Positions 21,039-33,649 of a stretch of DNA of 64,000 nt are shown here, piece by piece (the stretch's first letter is position 1; each line of letters begins with the position of its first letter). The position numbers were made by a program, and so were the translations under genes. Origin of the DNA: Stichopus chloronotus (Eukaryota; Echinodermata; Holothuroidea; Aspidochirotida; Stichopodidae); the NCBI GenBank assembly GCA_021234535.1, contig CM037846.1:14024150-14088149 (forward strand). The letters are read 5' to 3'. The notes under the pieces were generated by a model that saw only the letters and a list, made by a program, of their open reading frames with translations, was not told the DNA's origin and ran no database searches.

Positions 21039-24000
21039 CGCAATGCGACGGACGGTCTGGGGCTCATTAAAGTTAAAACAACTGATGATGAGAGAAGGCT
21101 TGAGAGTTTAGAGAATGACAGAGATGCCATCAATGGATTTTCAACTTCTTGAATTACTTCGCTATAGTCATGCACTCTTTTATTGACCAGAGGATACAGA
21201 CGGCTTGTAGAATTCTTTTTGACGCTAACTACATTACTCAAACACAAATAAAAGAAAAAAAGAAAAGAAAAACACACACACACACAAAAGCAACGACGAA
21301 CATGCTAAAATAAGCAGTTACACATATCCATCGATATGTCAGTAGTGTGAATTTCTGGTATACATGGCACAGTAACCCTGTGCACACCTCTGATTAAATG
21401 CTCGACGAAGGCCATATATTCGTGTTAAAACAGCGTTTAAAGAGAGAGGATGAGATTGAGCAAAGAGACACATCTCGTGAAAATCAGTCCGTGAAACGAT
21501 GAAATTCAGTGCACTCTTCGGTGATGAACATGTGCAATGTACACAGAGGAAAAGAAAAACACAATAATGATTTGCATAAAATAAAAATAAAATTAAACAC
21601 AAAAAGAGTTACGGTACGTTGCAATAATTTACACACACACACACACCAACAAAAAAAAAAGTAAAAAAAAATAGAAATGCATGAATGCGACGATTAAACA
21701 CACAAACCCAAAGGATGGAAGTACAGATAATACAAAAAAAAAATAAAAAAGAAAATTATGAATGCATTAATGAGACGATTAAACACACAAAACTAAGGGA
21801 TGGAAGTTCAATTAATACCAAAAAAAAATAAATAAATAAAAAATAAAAAAATAAAAAGAGAGAGACTGATGAAACGAACATGAAATGCTACGTGCAAATA
21901 ACGAATCGAGAGTTGCAATACAAGTGAACGAACAAGGGGTAAAAGAAAAAAAAATGTAATGTCACTGCAGGAGAAGGGCGAAACAATTGTTGTTCGACGT
22001 AACATGAAGTTGCGAAATTGTTGGGTCCGATAAGTTGTTAACCATGATGTATATATGTATATACATTTTTCTCCGCTGTAAGGATGACATCGGGTTATCA
22101 TTTGCTCTTGGACATTTATCATTTAACGCAATATCACCTACTCTGCCTGTAACTTTCAAGTCAAATGTTTATGTTTAATTTTTTACCATTCAAGTGTGCC
22201 GATCGAACACAGGGAGCAACGTTTGGCGGACCGCACTGTCAAACCGTATCAAGAAAGCAAAAAATAAAGACAAAATAATAATAAAAAAAAAACGGGGAGG
22301 GGGAGGGGACTGTTGTGTTGTACATTAAATTTGCCAAACACTTATGATGCATTCCAAATAAAGTTAAACAAGAACGACACATGACTCGAAAGGTCGCTTA
22401 CCGACAAATAATGCTTCTTTAGTCCTCGGATGACTTGAATGACAAAAGATGAGCGCGACTTGTGTCGGTCTATACCACTGAATAACAAGTGCGCATCATC
22501 AACAAGGACTTTCCTGTCGAGCAATTACACTTCATGACATGATGCGAAGCGCAATACGTTTCCCGTCTGCAAAGGGCAGCAGTGACTGTAGGAGAAAAAA
22601 AAATAAGGAAAAAATGTATGAAAAGGTGTCAATGTCGGAAAAAGTGCGCAATTTTTTTTTTTTTTAGTTACCGTTTCCTCTCGAAAATGAAGAAATTTAT
22701 GAAGCACAGTGAACAGTTTTTGCTCGTTCCAGGACCCTTATAATCAGTCATTCCCAAACGAAGTCGATCTAGTATAACATACGTTACACAACAAAAACAG
22801 CGTATCACGGGGGGGGGGGAGGGGGGTTAGGAGTGAAAGTCCCTAGAATGGACATTTGTTCAACTTTTTCGGTATGTTATGCTATGGGTTGGTTTCTTTT
22901 GTGGATTGAATATTGACGCAGGTGAGTTGAGGTATATATGTTGCAAAAATGGAGTCAATTGGAGCAATTATGGACAATTTGTGGACTTTTAGCCGGCGGA
23001 GCATTATTTTTGAGCAGGTGTGTGTTCCGGTCCGACTGAACAGGGTAGGTAAAATTCGACGGTCAAAAAATCTAAACTTAGCTAAGGTACGGAAAATTGA
23101 AAGTGCCATGGATGGCAAATGTGTCAGCTTTCCAACTAGTGGTAGCTTATATCTGTTGAAAACTTCTAGAAGGCTTTAGTGACCACATTACTTTTGCCGT
23201 TTAGTGTGTAAGTCAATGGAGAAGGGGTATGGGACCTACCTTAAATGTCAAAAGAAAAGAAAACGGAGAAGAAAAAAAAATGAAAATTTGAAATATATAA
23301 GAAGGCCTCGGTGATGATTCGCGATGTAATTAATTACGCGGTTAAGCCGTGAATGTGTATTGCCCTTTGAATTATGTATTGCGAGTCTATTTCTATGGCA
23401 TTCACTCAGCAGAGGCTACGGTTGATTTGGCTTATGTACTGTATATATCAGTGATATTTACACATGGGTGTGACTGAAAACTATTTCATTTGTTTAACTA
23501 TTGAAGATGTTCTCTTGAACTTGTAAAACAACGACAAGCCAATGATCTGCCGAATCGAAGTAATAATGTTGAGCCTGCGGACATGTAATCGACATAATTA
23601 ATTGAACATGTAAATAAGAAAAAAAAAAGAACATATGCGTAGCCTACCTGTATTTATTTATTTTTGGTTAATGTGTACGGTTTATATGTGGGTGTTAAGG
23701 TGTAACCGATTATCGTATTTATTCTGGAGACTTCAATATTCTGGAGATTTCAGTTAATTGTTGCCGGAATCTCTGTAATAGAGTCGTTCATGTCTGTGAA
23801 CAAAACTCGACAATAAACAGATGCCCGAGCTAGCTAGTAAGGCTGTGGTACCTTGGCACAGAATGAATACAACTAAACGGCGCATAGCCCAGCTACTATT
23901 TTTGCACAGTTGCTCAATGCGTTGTGTGCGCACGCTCGCTCTGCTAATATGGTGACTATTTGCAACACAGTGACGTCATCATCAATAGCCTAATTGTTCT

Positions 24001-24070
24001 GTTGTATTTTGGCCACGGAAGACGGCTCTCAATTCACTTGACCATGAAGTATTATTTTCTCGCATCAAAA

Positions 24071-24143
24071 GTCAGGCTGACGTAGTGGTTAACCACGCTG
24101 GCGCTTCGGCGTCGGCAATACACCAGATCGAGTATCTGCGCTG
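24071..24143 (+). repeat. tRNA-derived SINE-like head in A3
   Basis: Same 73-nt segment as 16799-16871 with both box motifs unchanged. Confidence 0.55.
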
Positions 24144-24572
24144 TAGGTTTTCCGTGTAAATTTCGTGCCGAGAAAGCTAGGTAAGCGTCGGTGTGCTCTG
24201 CACATGCATACATTTTTTATGCCCGTAATGGCTTCGCTCAGGTAGTGGTGCGTATGGCCTAGGATCTGTGCCACAATTCCTCCCTTAGATCCGCAAAAGC
24301 TTTCGAGAGAGCTCGCTGATGGGCCGGCCCGAGTTCGGGGCCAGAAGTGGGCTAGCTGACTTGCAATTGAGGGCTCCCGTCATTGCGACGGGTCGATTAG
24401 CTTCGACCGGTGTGAGTTGACGTTCAACGTTCAGTGAAACCATGGCCTCAAATGAGGCGTGTCTCTCTTGCTAAAATTTAATTTTGTTTCTTTTTAATAT
24501 GAAGAAGGAAAATACATTCGAGACAAACACCATATTCCATAGAGAGAGAGAGAGAGAGAATTTTTTTTTTTT

Positions 24573-27500
24573 CTAAACACGGTTGATCTTCTTTTGTAAA
24601 ACACATCGGGACATATCATCATTATCACCATCATCTCGTTGTCCCCTCCCTCATCCAGAAATTGGCGGGGCATCTTTTATTCTCTTCCCAACTCGTCCCT
24701 GGTTTGCCCGCGCTTTCATTTTGCATTATATTGTACATCAAGTGAACCAGCATTATCGACATTAGGTGCCTAATTATGCAAACGGGAATCGTCACAATCC
24801 GCCAGATACATTCCTACTTCAAGTACTAAGCACATTTTGCATGAAAAACAAATCAAATAAATAAGAAAAAAAAATCGACATGACGCGTTCCAAACGACAA
24901 CGTCTTGTGAAACACGCAATGCGACGGACGGTCTGGGGCTCATTAAAGTTAAAACAACTGATGATGAGAGAAGGCTTGAGAGTTTAGAGAATGACAGAGA
25001 TGCCATCAATGGATTTTCAACTTCTTGAATTACTTCGCTATAGTCATGCACTCTTTTATTGACCAGAGGATACAGACGGCTTGTAGAATTCTTTTTGACG
25101 CTAACTACATTACTCAAACACAAATAAAAGAAAAAAAAGAAAAGAAAAACACACACACACACAAAAGCAACGACGAACATGCTAAAATAAGCAGTTACAC
25201 ATATCCATCGATATGTCAGTAGTGTGAATTTCTGGTATACATGGCACAGTAACCCTGTGCACACCTCTGATTAAATGCTCGACGAAGGCCATATATTCGT
25301 GTTAAAACAGCGTTTAAAGAGAGAGGATGAGATTGAGCAAAGAGACACATCTCGTGAAAATCAGTCCGTGAAACGATGAAATTCAGTGCACTCTTCGGTG
25401 ATGAACATGTGCAATGTACACAGAGGAAAAGAAAAACACAATAATGATTTGCATAAAATAAAAATAAAATTAAACACAAAAAGAGTTACGGTACGTTGCA
25501 ATAATTTACACACACACACACACACACCAACAAAAAAAAAGTAAAAAAAAATAGAAATGCATGAATGCGACGATTAAACACACAAACCCAAAGGATGGAA
25601 GTACAGATAATACAAAAAAAAATAAAAAGAAAATTATGAATGCATTAATGAGACGATTAAACACACAAAACTAAGGGATGGAAGTTCAATTAATACCAAA
25701 AAAAAAATAAATAAATAAAAAATAAAAAGAGAGAGACTGATGAAACGAACATGAAATGCTACGTGCAAATAACGAATCGAGAGTTGCAATACAAGTGAAC
25801 GAACAAGGGGTAAAAGAAAAAAAAATGTAATGTCACTGCAGGAGAAGGGCGAAACAATTGTTGTTCGACGTAACATGAAGTTGCGAAATTGTTGGGTCCG
25901 ATAAGTTGTTAACCATGATGTATATATGTATATACATTTTTCTCCGCTGTAAGGATGACATCGGGTTATCATTTGCTCTTGGACATTTATCATTTAACGC
26001 AATATCACCTACTCTGCCTGTAACTTTCAAGTCAAATGTTTATGTTTAATTTTTTACCATTCAAGTGTGCCGATCGAACACAGGGAGCAACGTTTGGCGG
26101 ACCGCACTGTCAAACCGTATCAAGAAAGCAAAAAATAAAGACAAAATAATAATAAAAAAAAAACGGGGAGGGGGAGGGGACTGTTGTATTGTACATTAAA
26201 TTTGCCAAACACTTATGATGCATTCCAAATAAAGTTAAACAAGAACGATACATGACTCGAAAGGTCGCTTACCGACAAATAATGCTTCTTTAGTCCTCGG
26301 ATGACTTGAATGACAAAAGATGAGCGCGACTTGTGTCGGTCTATACCACTGAATAACAAGTGCGCATCATCAACAAGGACTTTCCTGTCGAGCAATTACA
26401 CTTCATGACATGATGCGAAGCGCAATACGTTTCCCGTCTGCAAAGGGCAGCAGTGACTGTAGGAGAAAAAAAAAATAAGGAAAAAATGTATGAAAAGGTG
26501 TCAATGTCGGAAAAAGTGTGCAATTTTTTTTTTTTTTTTAGTTACCGTTTCCTCTCGAAAATGAAGAAATTTATGAAGCACAGTGAACAGTTTTTGCTCG
26601 TTCCAGGACCCTTATAATCAGTCATTCCCAAACGAAGTCGATCTAGTATAACATACGTTACACAACAAAAACAGCGTAGCACGGGGGAGGGGGGGTGGTT
26701 AGGAGTGAAAGTCCCTAGAATGGACATTTGTTCAACTTTTTCGGTATGTTATGCTATGGGTTGGTTTCTTTTGTGGATTGAATATTGACGCAGGTGAGTT
26801 GAGGTATATATGTTGCAAAAATGGAGTCAATTGGAGCAATTATGGACAATTTGTGGACTTTTAGCCGGCGGAGCATTATTTTTGAGCAGGTGTGTGTTCC
26901 GGTCCGACTGAACAGGGTAGGTAAAATTCGACGGTCAAAAAATCTAAACTTAGCTAAGGTACGGAAAATTGAAAGTGCCATGGATGGCAAATGTGTCAGC
27001 TTTCCAACTAGTGGTAGCTTATATCTGTTGAAAACTTCTAGAAGGCTTTAGTGACCACATTACTTTTGCCGTTTAGTACTGTGTAAGTCAATGGAGAAGG
27101 GGTATGGGACCTACCTTAAATGTCAAAAGAAAAGAAAACGGAGAAGAAAAAAAAAATGAAAATTTGAAATATATAAGAAGGCCTCGGTGATGATTCGCGA
27201 TGTAATTAATTACGCGGTTAAGCCGTGAATGTGTATTGCCCTTTGAATTATGTATTGCGAGTCTATTTCTATGGCATTCACTCAGCAGAGGCTACGGTTG
27301 ATTTGGCTTATGTACTGTATATATCAGTGATATTTACACATGGGTGTGACTGAAAACTATTTCATTTGTTTAACTATTGAAGATGTTCTCTTGAACTTGT
27401 AAAACAACGACAAGCCAATGATCTGCCGAATCGAAGTAATAATGTTGAGCCTGCGGACATGTAATCGACATAATTAATTGAACATGTAAATAAGAAAAAA

Positions 27501-28447
27501 AAAAAGAACATATGCGTAGCCTACCTGTATTTATTTATTTTTGGTTAATGTGTACGGTTTATATGTGGGTGTTAAGGTGTAACCGATTATCGTATTTATT
27601 CTGGAGACTTCAATATTCTGGAGATTTCAGTTAATTGTTGCCGGAATCTCTGTAATAGAGTCGTTCATGTCTGTGAACAAAACTCGACAATAAACAGATG
27701 CCCGAGCTAGCTAGTAAGGCTGTGGTACCTTGGCACAGAATGAATACAACTAAACGGCGCATAGCCCAGCTACTATTTTTGCACAGTTGCTCAATGCGTT
27801 GTGTGCGCACGCTCGCTCTGCTAATATGGTGACTATTTGCAACACAGTGACGTCATCATCAATAGCCTAATTGTTGTGTTGTATTTTGGCCACGGAAGAC
27901 GGCTCTCAATTCACTTGACCATGAAGTATTATTTTCTCGCATCAAAAGTCAGGCTGACGTAGTGGTTAACCACGCTGGCGCTTCGGCGTCGGCAATACAC
28001 CAGATCGAGTATCTGCGCTGTAGGTTTTCCGTGTAAATTTCGTGCCGAGAAAGCTAGGTAAGCGTCGGTGTGCTCTGCACATGCATAATTTTTTATGCCC
28101 GTAATGGCTTCGCTCAGGTAGTGGTGCGTATGGCCTAGGATCTGTGCCACAATTCCTCCCTTAGATCCGCAAAAGCTTTCGAGAGAGCTCGCTGATGGGC
28201 CGGCCCGAGTTCGGGGCCAGAAGTGGGCTAGCTGACTTGCAATTGAGGGCTCCCGTCATTGCGACGGGTCGATTAGCTTCGACCGGTGTGAGTTGACGTT
28301 CAACGTTCAGTGAAACCATGGCCTCAAATGAGGCGTGTCTCTCTTGCTAAAATTTAATTTTGTTTCTTTTTAATATGAAGAAGGAAAATACATTCGAGAC
28401 AAACACCATATTCCATAGAGAGAGAGAGAGAATTTTTTTTTTTTTTT
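24573..28447 (+). repeat. Unit A copy A4, uninterrupted reference unit
   Basis: The cleanest complete copy, 3875 bp from CTAAACACGGTTGATC to the next occurrence. It ends in GAGAGAGAG followed by a T run. It contains all sub-blocks without insertions and is the empty-site reference for B1 (CCCTGGTTTG at about 24700), BEL (ACACGCAATGCGACGG at about 24912), C (ATAAGAAAAAAAAATCG at about 24861) and the B2/B3 site (CAATTATGGACAATTT at about 26838). No protein domain was recognised on either strand; long A-, T- and CA-tracts dominate. Confidence 0.9.
27948..28020 (+). repeat. tRNA-derived SINE-like head in A4
   Basis: Same 73-nt segment as in A2, box motifs intact. Confidence 0.55.
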
Positions 28448-29374
28448 CTAAACACGGTTGATCTTCTTTTGTTTTTTTTTTTCTAAACACGGTTGATCTT
28501 CTTTTGTAAAACACATCGGGACATATCATCATTATCACCATCATCTCGTTGTCCCGTAATTCATCCAGAAATTGGCGGGTCATCTTTTATTCTCTTCCCA
28601 ACTCGTCCCTGGTTTGCCCGCGCTTTCATTTTGCATTATATTGTACATCAAGTGAACCAGCATTATCGACATTAGGTGCCTAATTATGCAAACGGGAATC
28701 GTCACAATCCGCCAGATACATTCCTACTTCAAGTACTAAGCACATTTTGCATGAAAAACAAATCAAATAAATAAGAACCATGGTTAATTAATGCCTAATT
28801 TATGTTACACAGGCTGCCAGTTTGTTTTTTTTTATTTTTATCATGCCGTAGCTACTTCAACAGTAAACCAGCCTGGTCAGACCAATTTTCTCTGGAATGT
28901 TTACCGTCCAGCATAAGGGAAGGGCGGGTAAGTGGTTGTTTTCCTAAATATAGGAATGTCGTTGTTTTCCTAAATATAAGAATGGAATGGAAGTGTATGT
29001 AGCCTATTTGTGTGTATATGTGTGTGTACTCGGTGGTACCGCGAAAATGTGAAATGGTACTCCCAAAGAAAAACGTTGGGAACCTTGGAGCACGGTCAAC
29101 CGAAAAAATAAATAATATAAAAATAAATTATATACCTTTCTTGGGGCTTAATTGTCCACCCAGATATATGCTAAAACCTCAGAGCTTCACGGGGCTTGCC
29201 CCTGGACCCTCACCGTGGCTTTGCCCATGGACCCCACCAGGGGCCCTAAGGCTTGCCCATGGACCCTACCCGCAAGACCTCGCGCTTCGCGCGAGAATCT
29301 TTGCCCCCAACATTTTCCTCTGTCCTCAGTTTGCCCCCCCCCCCAAGTCTGACATCCTGGCGCCGCCACTGCTC

Positions 29375-29809
29375 TCACTACATTTCGACGGTGCTTACCC
29401 TCCCAATCTCAACAAGTCGATCGTTTATAGCTCATGCCTACGTACCAAACGTATTTGCTCAGACCCGGCTGACTACGACCGTTGCAATATCTGCCCTCAC
29501 AGGACACTTTCGCTCGCGTGGGTACCCGATGTGTATCGTTAAACAATGTATATCCGATGTGTATCATTAAGCAATGTAAACCCAAAGCCGCTCCACTCGA
29601 TCGTCTTGACCTTCTTACCTATAAAAGTAGGACCTCCAACACTAGTAACCCCCGCCCTTGTGTTAGAATTTTATCCCCTGATCTCCGGTCCTGCTCGCAC
29701 TTTGAAACGAGCCTTTACTTCTCTGAATGAGGACCCCACCCTTTCTGAATTTTTGCTGAGCCCCCTTTCTCCTCGTCCTGGGCCGCATTCCCCAATCTTA
29801 GGGGACTAG
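29375..29809 (+). pseudogene. Penelope-like element fragment (RT-to-endonuclease region)
   Basis: Shifting frames give PLE-typical motifs. One frame reads YPPNLNKSIVYSS then LRTKRICSD, recalling the HPxHxKRSIPYSQ...RRICS pattern. The next frame has HFRSRGYPMCIVKQ, and a third ALVLEFYPLISGPARTLKRA then LNEDPTLSEF, ending at TAG 29807-29809. At least two frameshifts separate these. No RT catalytic motif or GIY-YIG endonuclease is left. The assignment comes from remembered family patterns and should be searched. Confidence 0.6.
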
Positions 29810-30870
29810 TAGCTAAAAATTCAATCAACAAGATCTTCAAAACGAAATACGCATTTGAATACAGAGTGTGTAGAAGTGATGAAACAATTCTTCCATTTTT
29901 AAATAGTCACTTAAGTGTAATGTTTTTGCTCGTGTCACTGTATCAGTGGTTGTTGCAAATCCAAGGCGTTTGATTTTCAAGAAAGGATTATTCAATTTCG
30001 ATACCTTTGGAAACTAATCAAGTGGTGTCCAGAATATAAACTTCATGATCACATGGAGAAAATTTAACTGCATCGATTTAAACATGAAACGTACCTGCAC
30101 ATCATGGAATAAAACGTTTTACTATACACGATAGACTGTCAGAAATCATCAGTGATTAATAATCATAATTCCAATAATTATTACTTGAAAGGTTGAAAGA
30201 ATACGTAAAAAAGCCACTGCTCGAGACATTATTTCCAAATTTTAAAAACTGCGTCTTTATGACAATTCTTATTTTTTTTTATTTTATTTGTAATATCTCA
30301 AACTTGTTAAGTTGCAACAAAAGGTGTTCACAGTATTAGTAGCCCTAACAAGGATGATGATGCTCAGCTAAAATAATTAATGCCTAATTATACTAATTGG
30401 TGGACTTGAAATAAATAAGGTCGTCTCCATTTTCCCATTTAATTTCCCTCATTCCGTTCCCTGACTTCGTCAAATTCAGCAGTATGACATCACAGTTTTT
30501 AATTTCTGTTTATTAACTGCGAATGCACAGAAGGACAAAATTATGCTAACATTTCTTTATTTTTAAATGAGCTTGAGGATTACAAAATAGCCCACATATT
30601 TGTGTTGTACGTATATATCTTCATATGTTTCAAATGTACGCTACAATTCATCCTCCCTTCATATTTTTCTTTTTGTTCATTTCTTGTTTATTTTTTTTTT
30701 TTTTAAATCTGCTTCTCTACTCATAATATATGATTGCAAGTATTCTCCAAAGTGAGAGAAATACGTAATCTCTTTGGTTGAAAGCTGTATGGGGCACAAC
30801 CGTGCTTTTTATGGCACTTTTTTCCTTTGGCCAATAATGTTTGACAGATGAGAAAAACGGATCCAACTGC

Positions 30871-31045
30871 CAGCAGTCTTTGCACACTATTTCCATTAGG
30901 GGTACACGCGTGTGGCGTTTACAGAAGAATATTCAGCACCGGATCCAACTGAACGCAGTCTTTGAAGACTATTTCCATTAGGAGTAAAAGATTTCCATTA
31001 GGGGTACACACGTTTGACCTTTGTAGAAGACTATTCAGCACTTGG
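30871..31045 (+). repeat. Imperfect direct repeats in unit C
   Basis: The words CGGATCCAACTG, CAGTCTTTG, CTATTTCCATTAGG, GGGTACACRCGT and ATTCAGCA recur two to three times. C copy 2 lacks about 140 bp just upstream, at its 45924 joint (TATTCTCGCACACTATTTCC). That fits a deletion ending in the repeat. Confidence 0.65.
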
Positions 31046-31680
31046 AATACCGGTGCAGTGTTAAACCCAAGTGCGTAATCCTAAGAACCAAACAAGCTTT
31101 CTTTGACGATGCTATTTTCAAAGGTATAATGAAAAACTTGCAATTACACAACATAAAACGACTTTGTCATGAAAAGATCTCCTAAAGGTAGGAACTTTAA
31201 GTTTTTTGAACACATATGGAAGAAATCAATCGTTTTTCCATTTTTGATCAATTTACGTGAAAAACTGAAAGAAAATTTGCCCGCTTACGTACAATTTAAG
31301 GAAAATACCCTTTGTGTTAAAGAATCTCTGGGTCAACGTGACCTTAATGACTTCCAACAGAAAAAGAGATATGTGTCAAGTAATATTTGATGATTGGCAT
31401 AGTTTCAGTGTTAACAAGTAGTGATCTGTGCTTCCAAATGTTTGGTGCTTTGAGTGGTAGTTGGACGTTTTTTGATTTTACATAAGAAAAATCGGAAAAA
31501 TGTATTACTTCTCTTAATTCTTGCATTTTCAATGGTAAAATACAGAACAACAATAAACTTTCAAGCTTTGTGTTAGAAAATTTTGCGTTTTGCATCCAAA
31601 TATTTCAATTTCTTCAGATTCAACGGAAAATATAGCACTTACGGGCATATGCAATTTTTTGAAAATAGCTGCAACCGTGT

Positions 31681-33649
31681 TAAAAAAAAAATCGACATGA
31701 CGCGTTCCAAACGACAACGTCTTGTGAAACACGCAATGCGACGGACGGTCTGGGGCTCATTAAAGTTAAAACAACTGATGATGAGAGAAGGCTTGAGAGT
31801 TTAGAGAATGACAGAGATGCCATCAATGGATTTTCAACTTCTTGAATTACTTCGCTATAGTCATGCACTCTTTTATTGACCAGAGGATACAGACGGCTTC
31901 TAGAATTCTTTTTGACGCTAACTACATTATACAAACACAAATAAAAGAAAAAAAAAAGAAAAGAGAAACACACACACACACACACAAAAGCAACGACGAA
32001 CATGCTAAAATAAGCAGTTACACATATCCATCGATATGTCAGTAGTGTGAATTTCTGGTATACATATCACAGTAACCCTGTACACACCTCTGATTAAATG
32101 CTCGACGAAGGCCATATATTCGTGTTAAAACAGCGTTTAAAGAGATAGGATGAGATTGAGCAAAGAGACACATCTCGTGAAACGATGAAATTCAGTGCAC
32201 TCTTCGGTGATGAACATGTGCAATGTACACAGAGGAAAAGAAAAACACAATAATGATTTGCATAAAATAAAAATAAAATTAAACACAAAAAGAGTTACGG
32301 TACGTTGCAATAATTTACACACACACACACACACACACCAACAAAAAAAAAGTAAAAAAAAAATAGAAATGCATGAATGCGACGATTAAACACACAAACC
32401 CAAAGGATGGAAGTACGGATAATACAAAAAAAAATACAAAAGAAAATTATGAATGCATTAATGAGACGATTAAACACACAAAACTAATGGATGGAAGTTC
32501 AATTAATACCAAAAAAATAAAAAATAAAAAATAAAAAGAGAGAGACTAATGAAACGAACATGAAATGCTACGTGCAAATAACGAATCCAGAGTTGCAATA
32601 CAAGTGAACGAACAAGGGGTAAAAGAAAAAAAAAATGTAATGTCACTGCAGGAGAAGGGCGAAACAATTGTTGTTCGACGTAAGATGAAGTTGCGAAATT
32701 GTTGGATCCGATAAGTTGTTACCCATGATGTATATATGTATATACAATTTTCTCCGCTGTAAGGATGACATCGGGTTATCATTTGCTCTTGGCCATTTAT
32801 CATTTAACGCAATATCACCTACTCTGCCTGTAACTTTCAAGTCAAATGTTTATGTTTAATTTTTTACCATTCAAGTGTGCCGATCGAACACAGGGAGCAA
32901 CGTTTGGCGGACCGCACTGTCAAACCGTATCAAGAAAGCAAAAAATAAAGACAAAATAATAATAAAAAAAAAACGGGGAGGGGACTGTTGTGTTGTACAT
33001 TAAATTTGTCAAACACTTATGATGCATTCCAAATAAAGTTAAACAAGAACGACACATGACTCGAAAGGTCGCTTACCGACAAATAATGCTTCTTTAGTCC
33101 TCGGATGACTTGAATGACAAAAGATGAGCGCGACTTGTGTCGGTCTATACCACTGAATAACAAGTGCGCATCATCAACAAGGACTTTCCTGTCGAGCAAT
33201 TACACTTCATGACATGATGCGAAGCGCAATACGTTTCCCGTCTGCAAAGGGCAGCAGTGACTGTAGGAGAAAAGAAAAAATAAGGAAAAAATGTATGAAA
33301 AGGTGTCAATGTCGGAAAAAGTGCACAATTTTTTTTTTTTTAGTTACCGTTTCCTCTCGAAAATGAAGAAATTTATGAAGCACAGTGAACAGTTTTTGCT
33401 CGTTCCAGGACCCTTATAATCAGTCATTCCCAAACGAAGTCGATCTAGTATAACATACGTTACACAACAAAAACAGCGTAGCACGTGGGGGGGGGGGGGG
33501 GGCGTAGGAGTGAAAGTCCCTAGAATGGATATTTGTTCAACTTTTTCGGTATGTTTTGCTATGGGTTGGTTTCTTTTGTGGACTGAATATTGCCGCAGGT
33601 GAGTTGAGGTATATATGTTGCAAAAATGGAGTCAATTGGAGCAATTATG
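31681..33649 (+). repeat. Unit A copy A5, segment right of C
   Basis: Resumes with the A run and ATCGACATGACGCG and continues to CAATTATG at 33649. CA tracts at 31969-31985 and 32318-32338 are longer than in A2-A4. No gene was recognised; the ORFs here arise from CA/GT repeats. Confidence 0.8.

Larger units (their letters stand above)
17308..24572 (+). repeat. Unit A copy A3, interrupted by a BEL/Pao element
   Basis: Starts at CTAAACACGGTTGATC after GA and T tracts. The A sequence is 17308-17654 and 21039-24572; removing the insert and one TSD leaves 3.88 kb, the same as A4. The small ORF and the tRNA-like head are present. A 9-A to 10-A tract and CA tracts vary in length from A2. Confidence 0.85.
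28778..31680. mobile_element. Unit C copy 1, unclassified insert of about 2.9 kb
   Basis: Interrupts unit A after ATAAGAA and begins CCATGGTTAATTAATGCC; it ends GCAACCGTGT. The second copy (43963-46720) has TAAGAA on both sides, a 6-bp TSD; here the right copy is altered to TAAAAA. The ends share only a weak inverted NCAYGGTT. The interior holds a Penelope-like fragment, a GC-rich block with a CTCGCGC/GCGCGAG hairpin (about 29278-29295) and imperfect direct repeats at about 30871-31045. It has no transposase or RT of its own, so the mechanism of insertion is unknown. Confidence 0.65.
28448..33649 (+). repeat. Unit A copy A5, interrupted by C and then by B2
   Basis: A sequence at 28448-28777 and 31681-33649. 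The first 35 bp (CTAAACACGGTTGATCTTC plus T run) are duplicated locally at 28448-28482 and 28483. The right part ends at CAATTATG where B2 begins. It lacks the AAATCAGTCCGTG segment (joint at about 32178). Variants near its start (GGCTTCTAGAATTC at about 31896) match A7, whereas variants further right (GTACGGATAATAC, TTGGCCATTTATC, GGACTGAATATTGCC) match A8, so it looks like a recombinant. Confidence 0.8.

Noticed and set aside
24583..24765. 60-codon plus-strand ORF at the start of each A unit (MIFFCKTHRDISS...)
   Set aside because: Short, no domain, altered or lost in some copies (for example A2 and A8), and explained by duplication.
29012..29542. 176-codon proline-rich ORF in C, copied at 44198-44725
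   Set aside because: Only its last third matches a family pattern (Penelope-like), and the frame is chance read-through from GC-rich non-coding sequence into that fossil.
31169..31390. 73-codon ORF in C (also 46209-46430)
   Set aside because: No recognisable motif; identical in both C copies only because C was recently duplicated.
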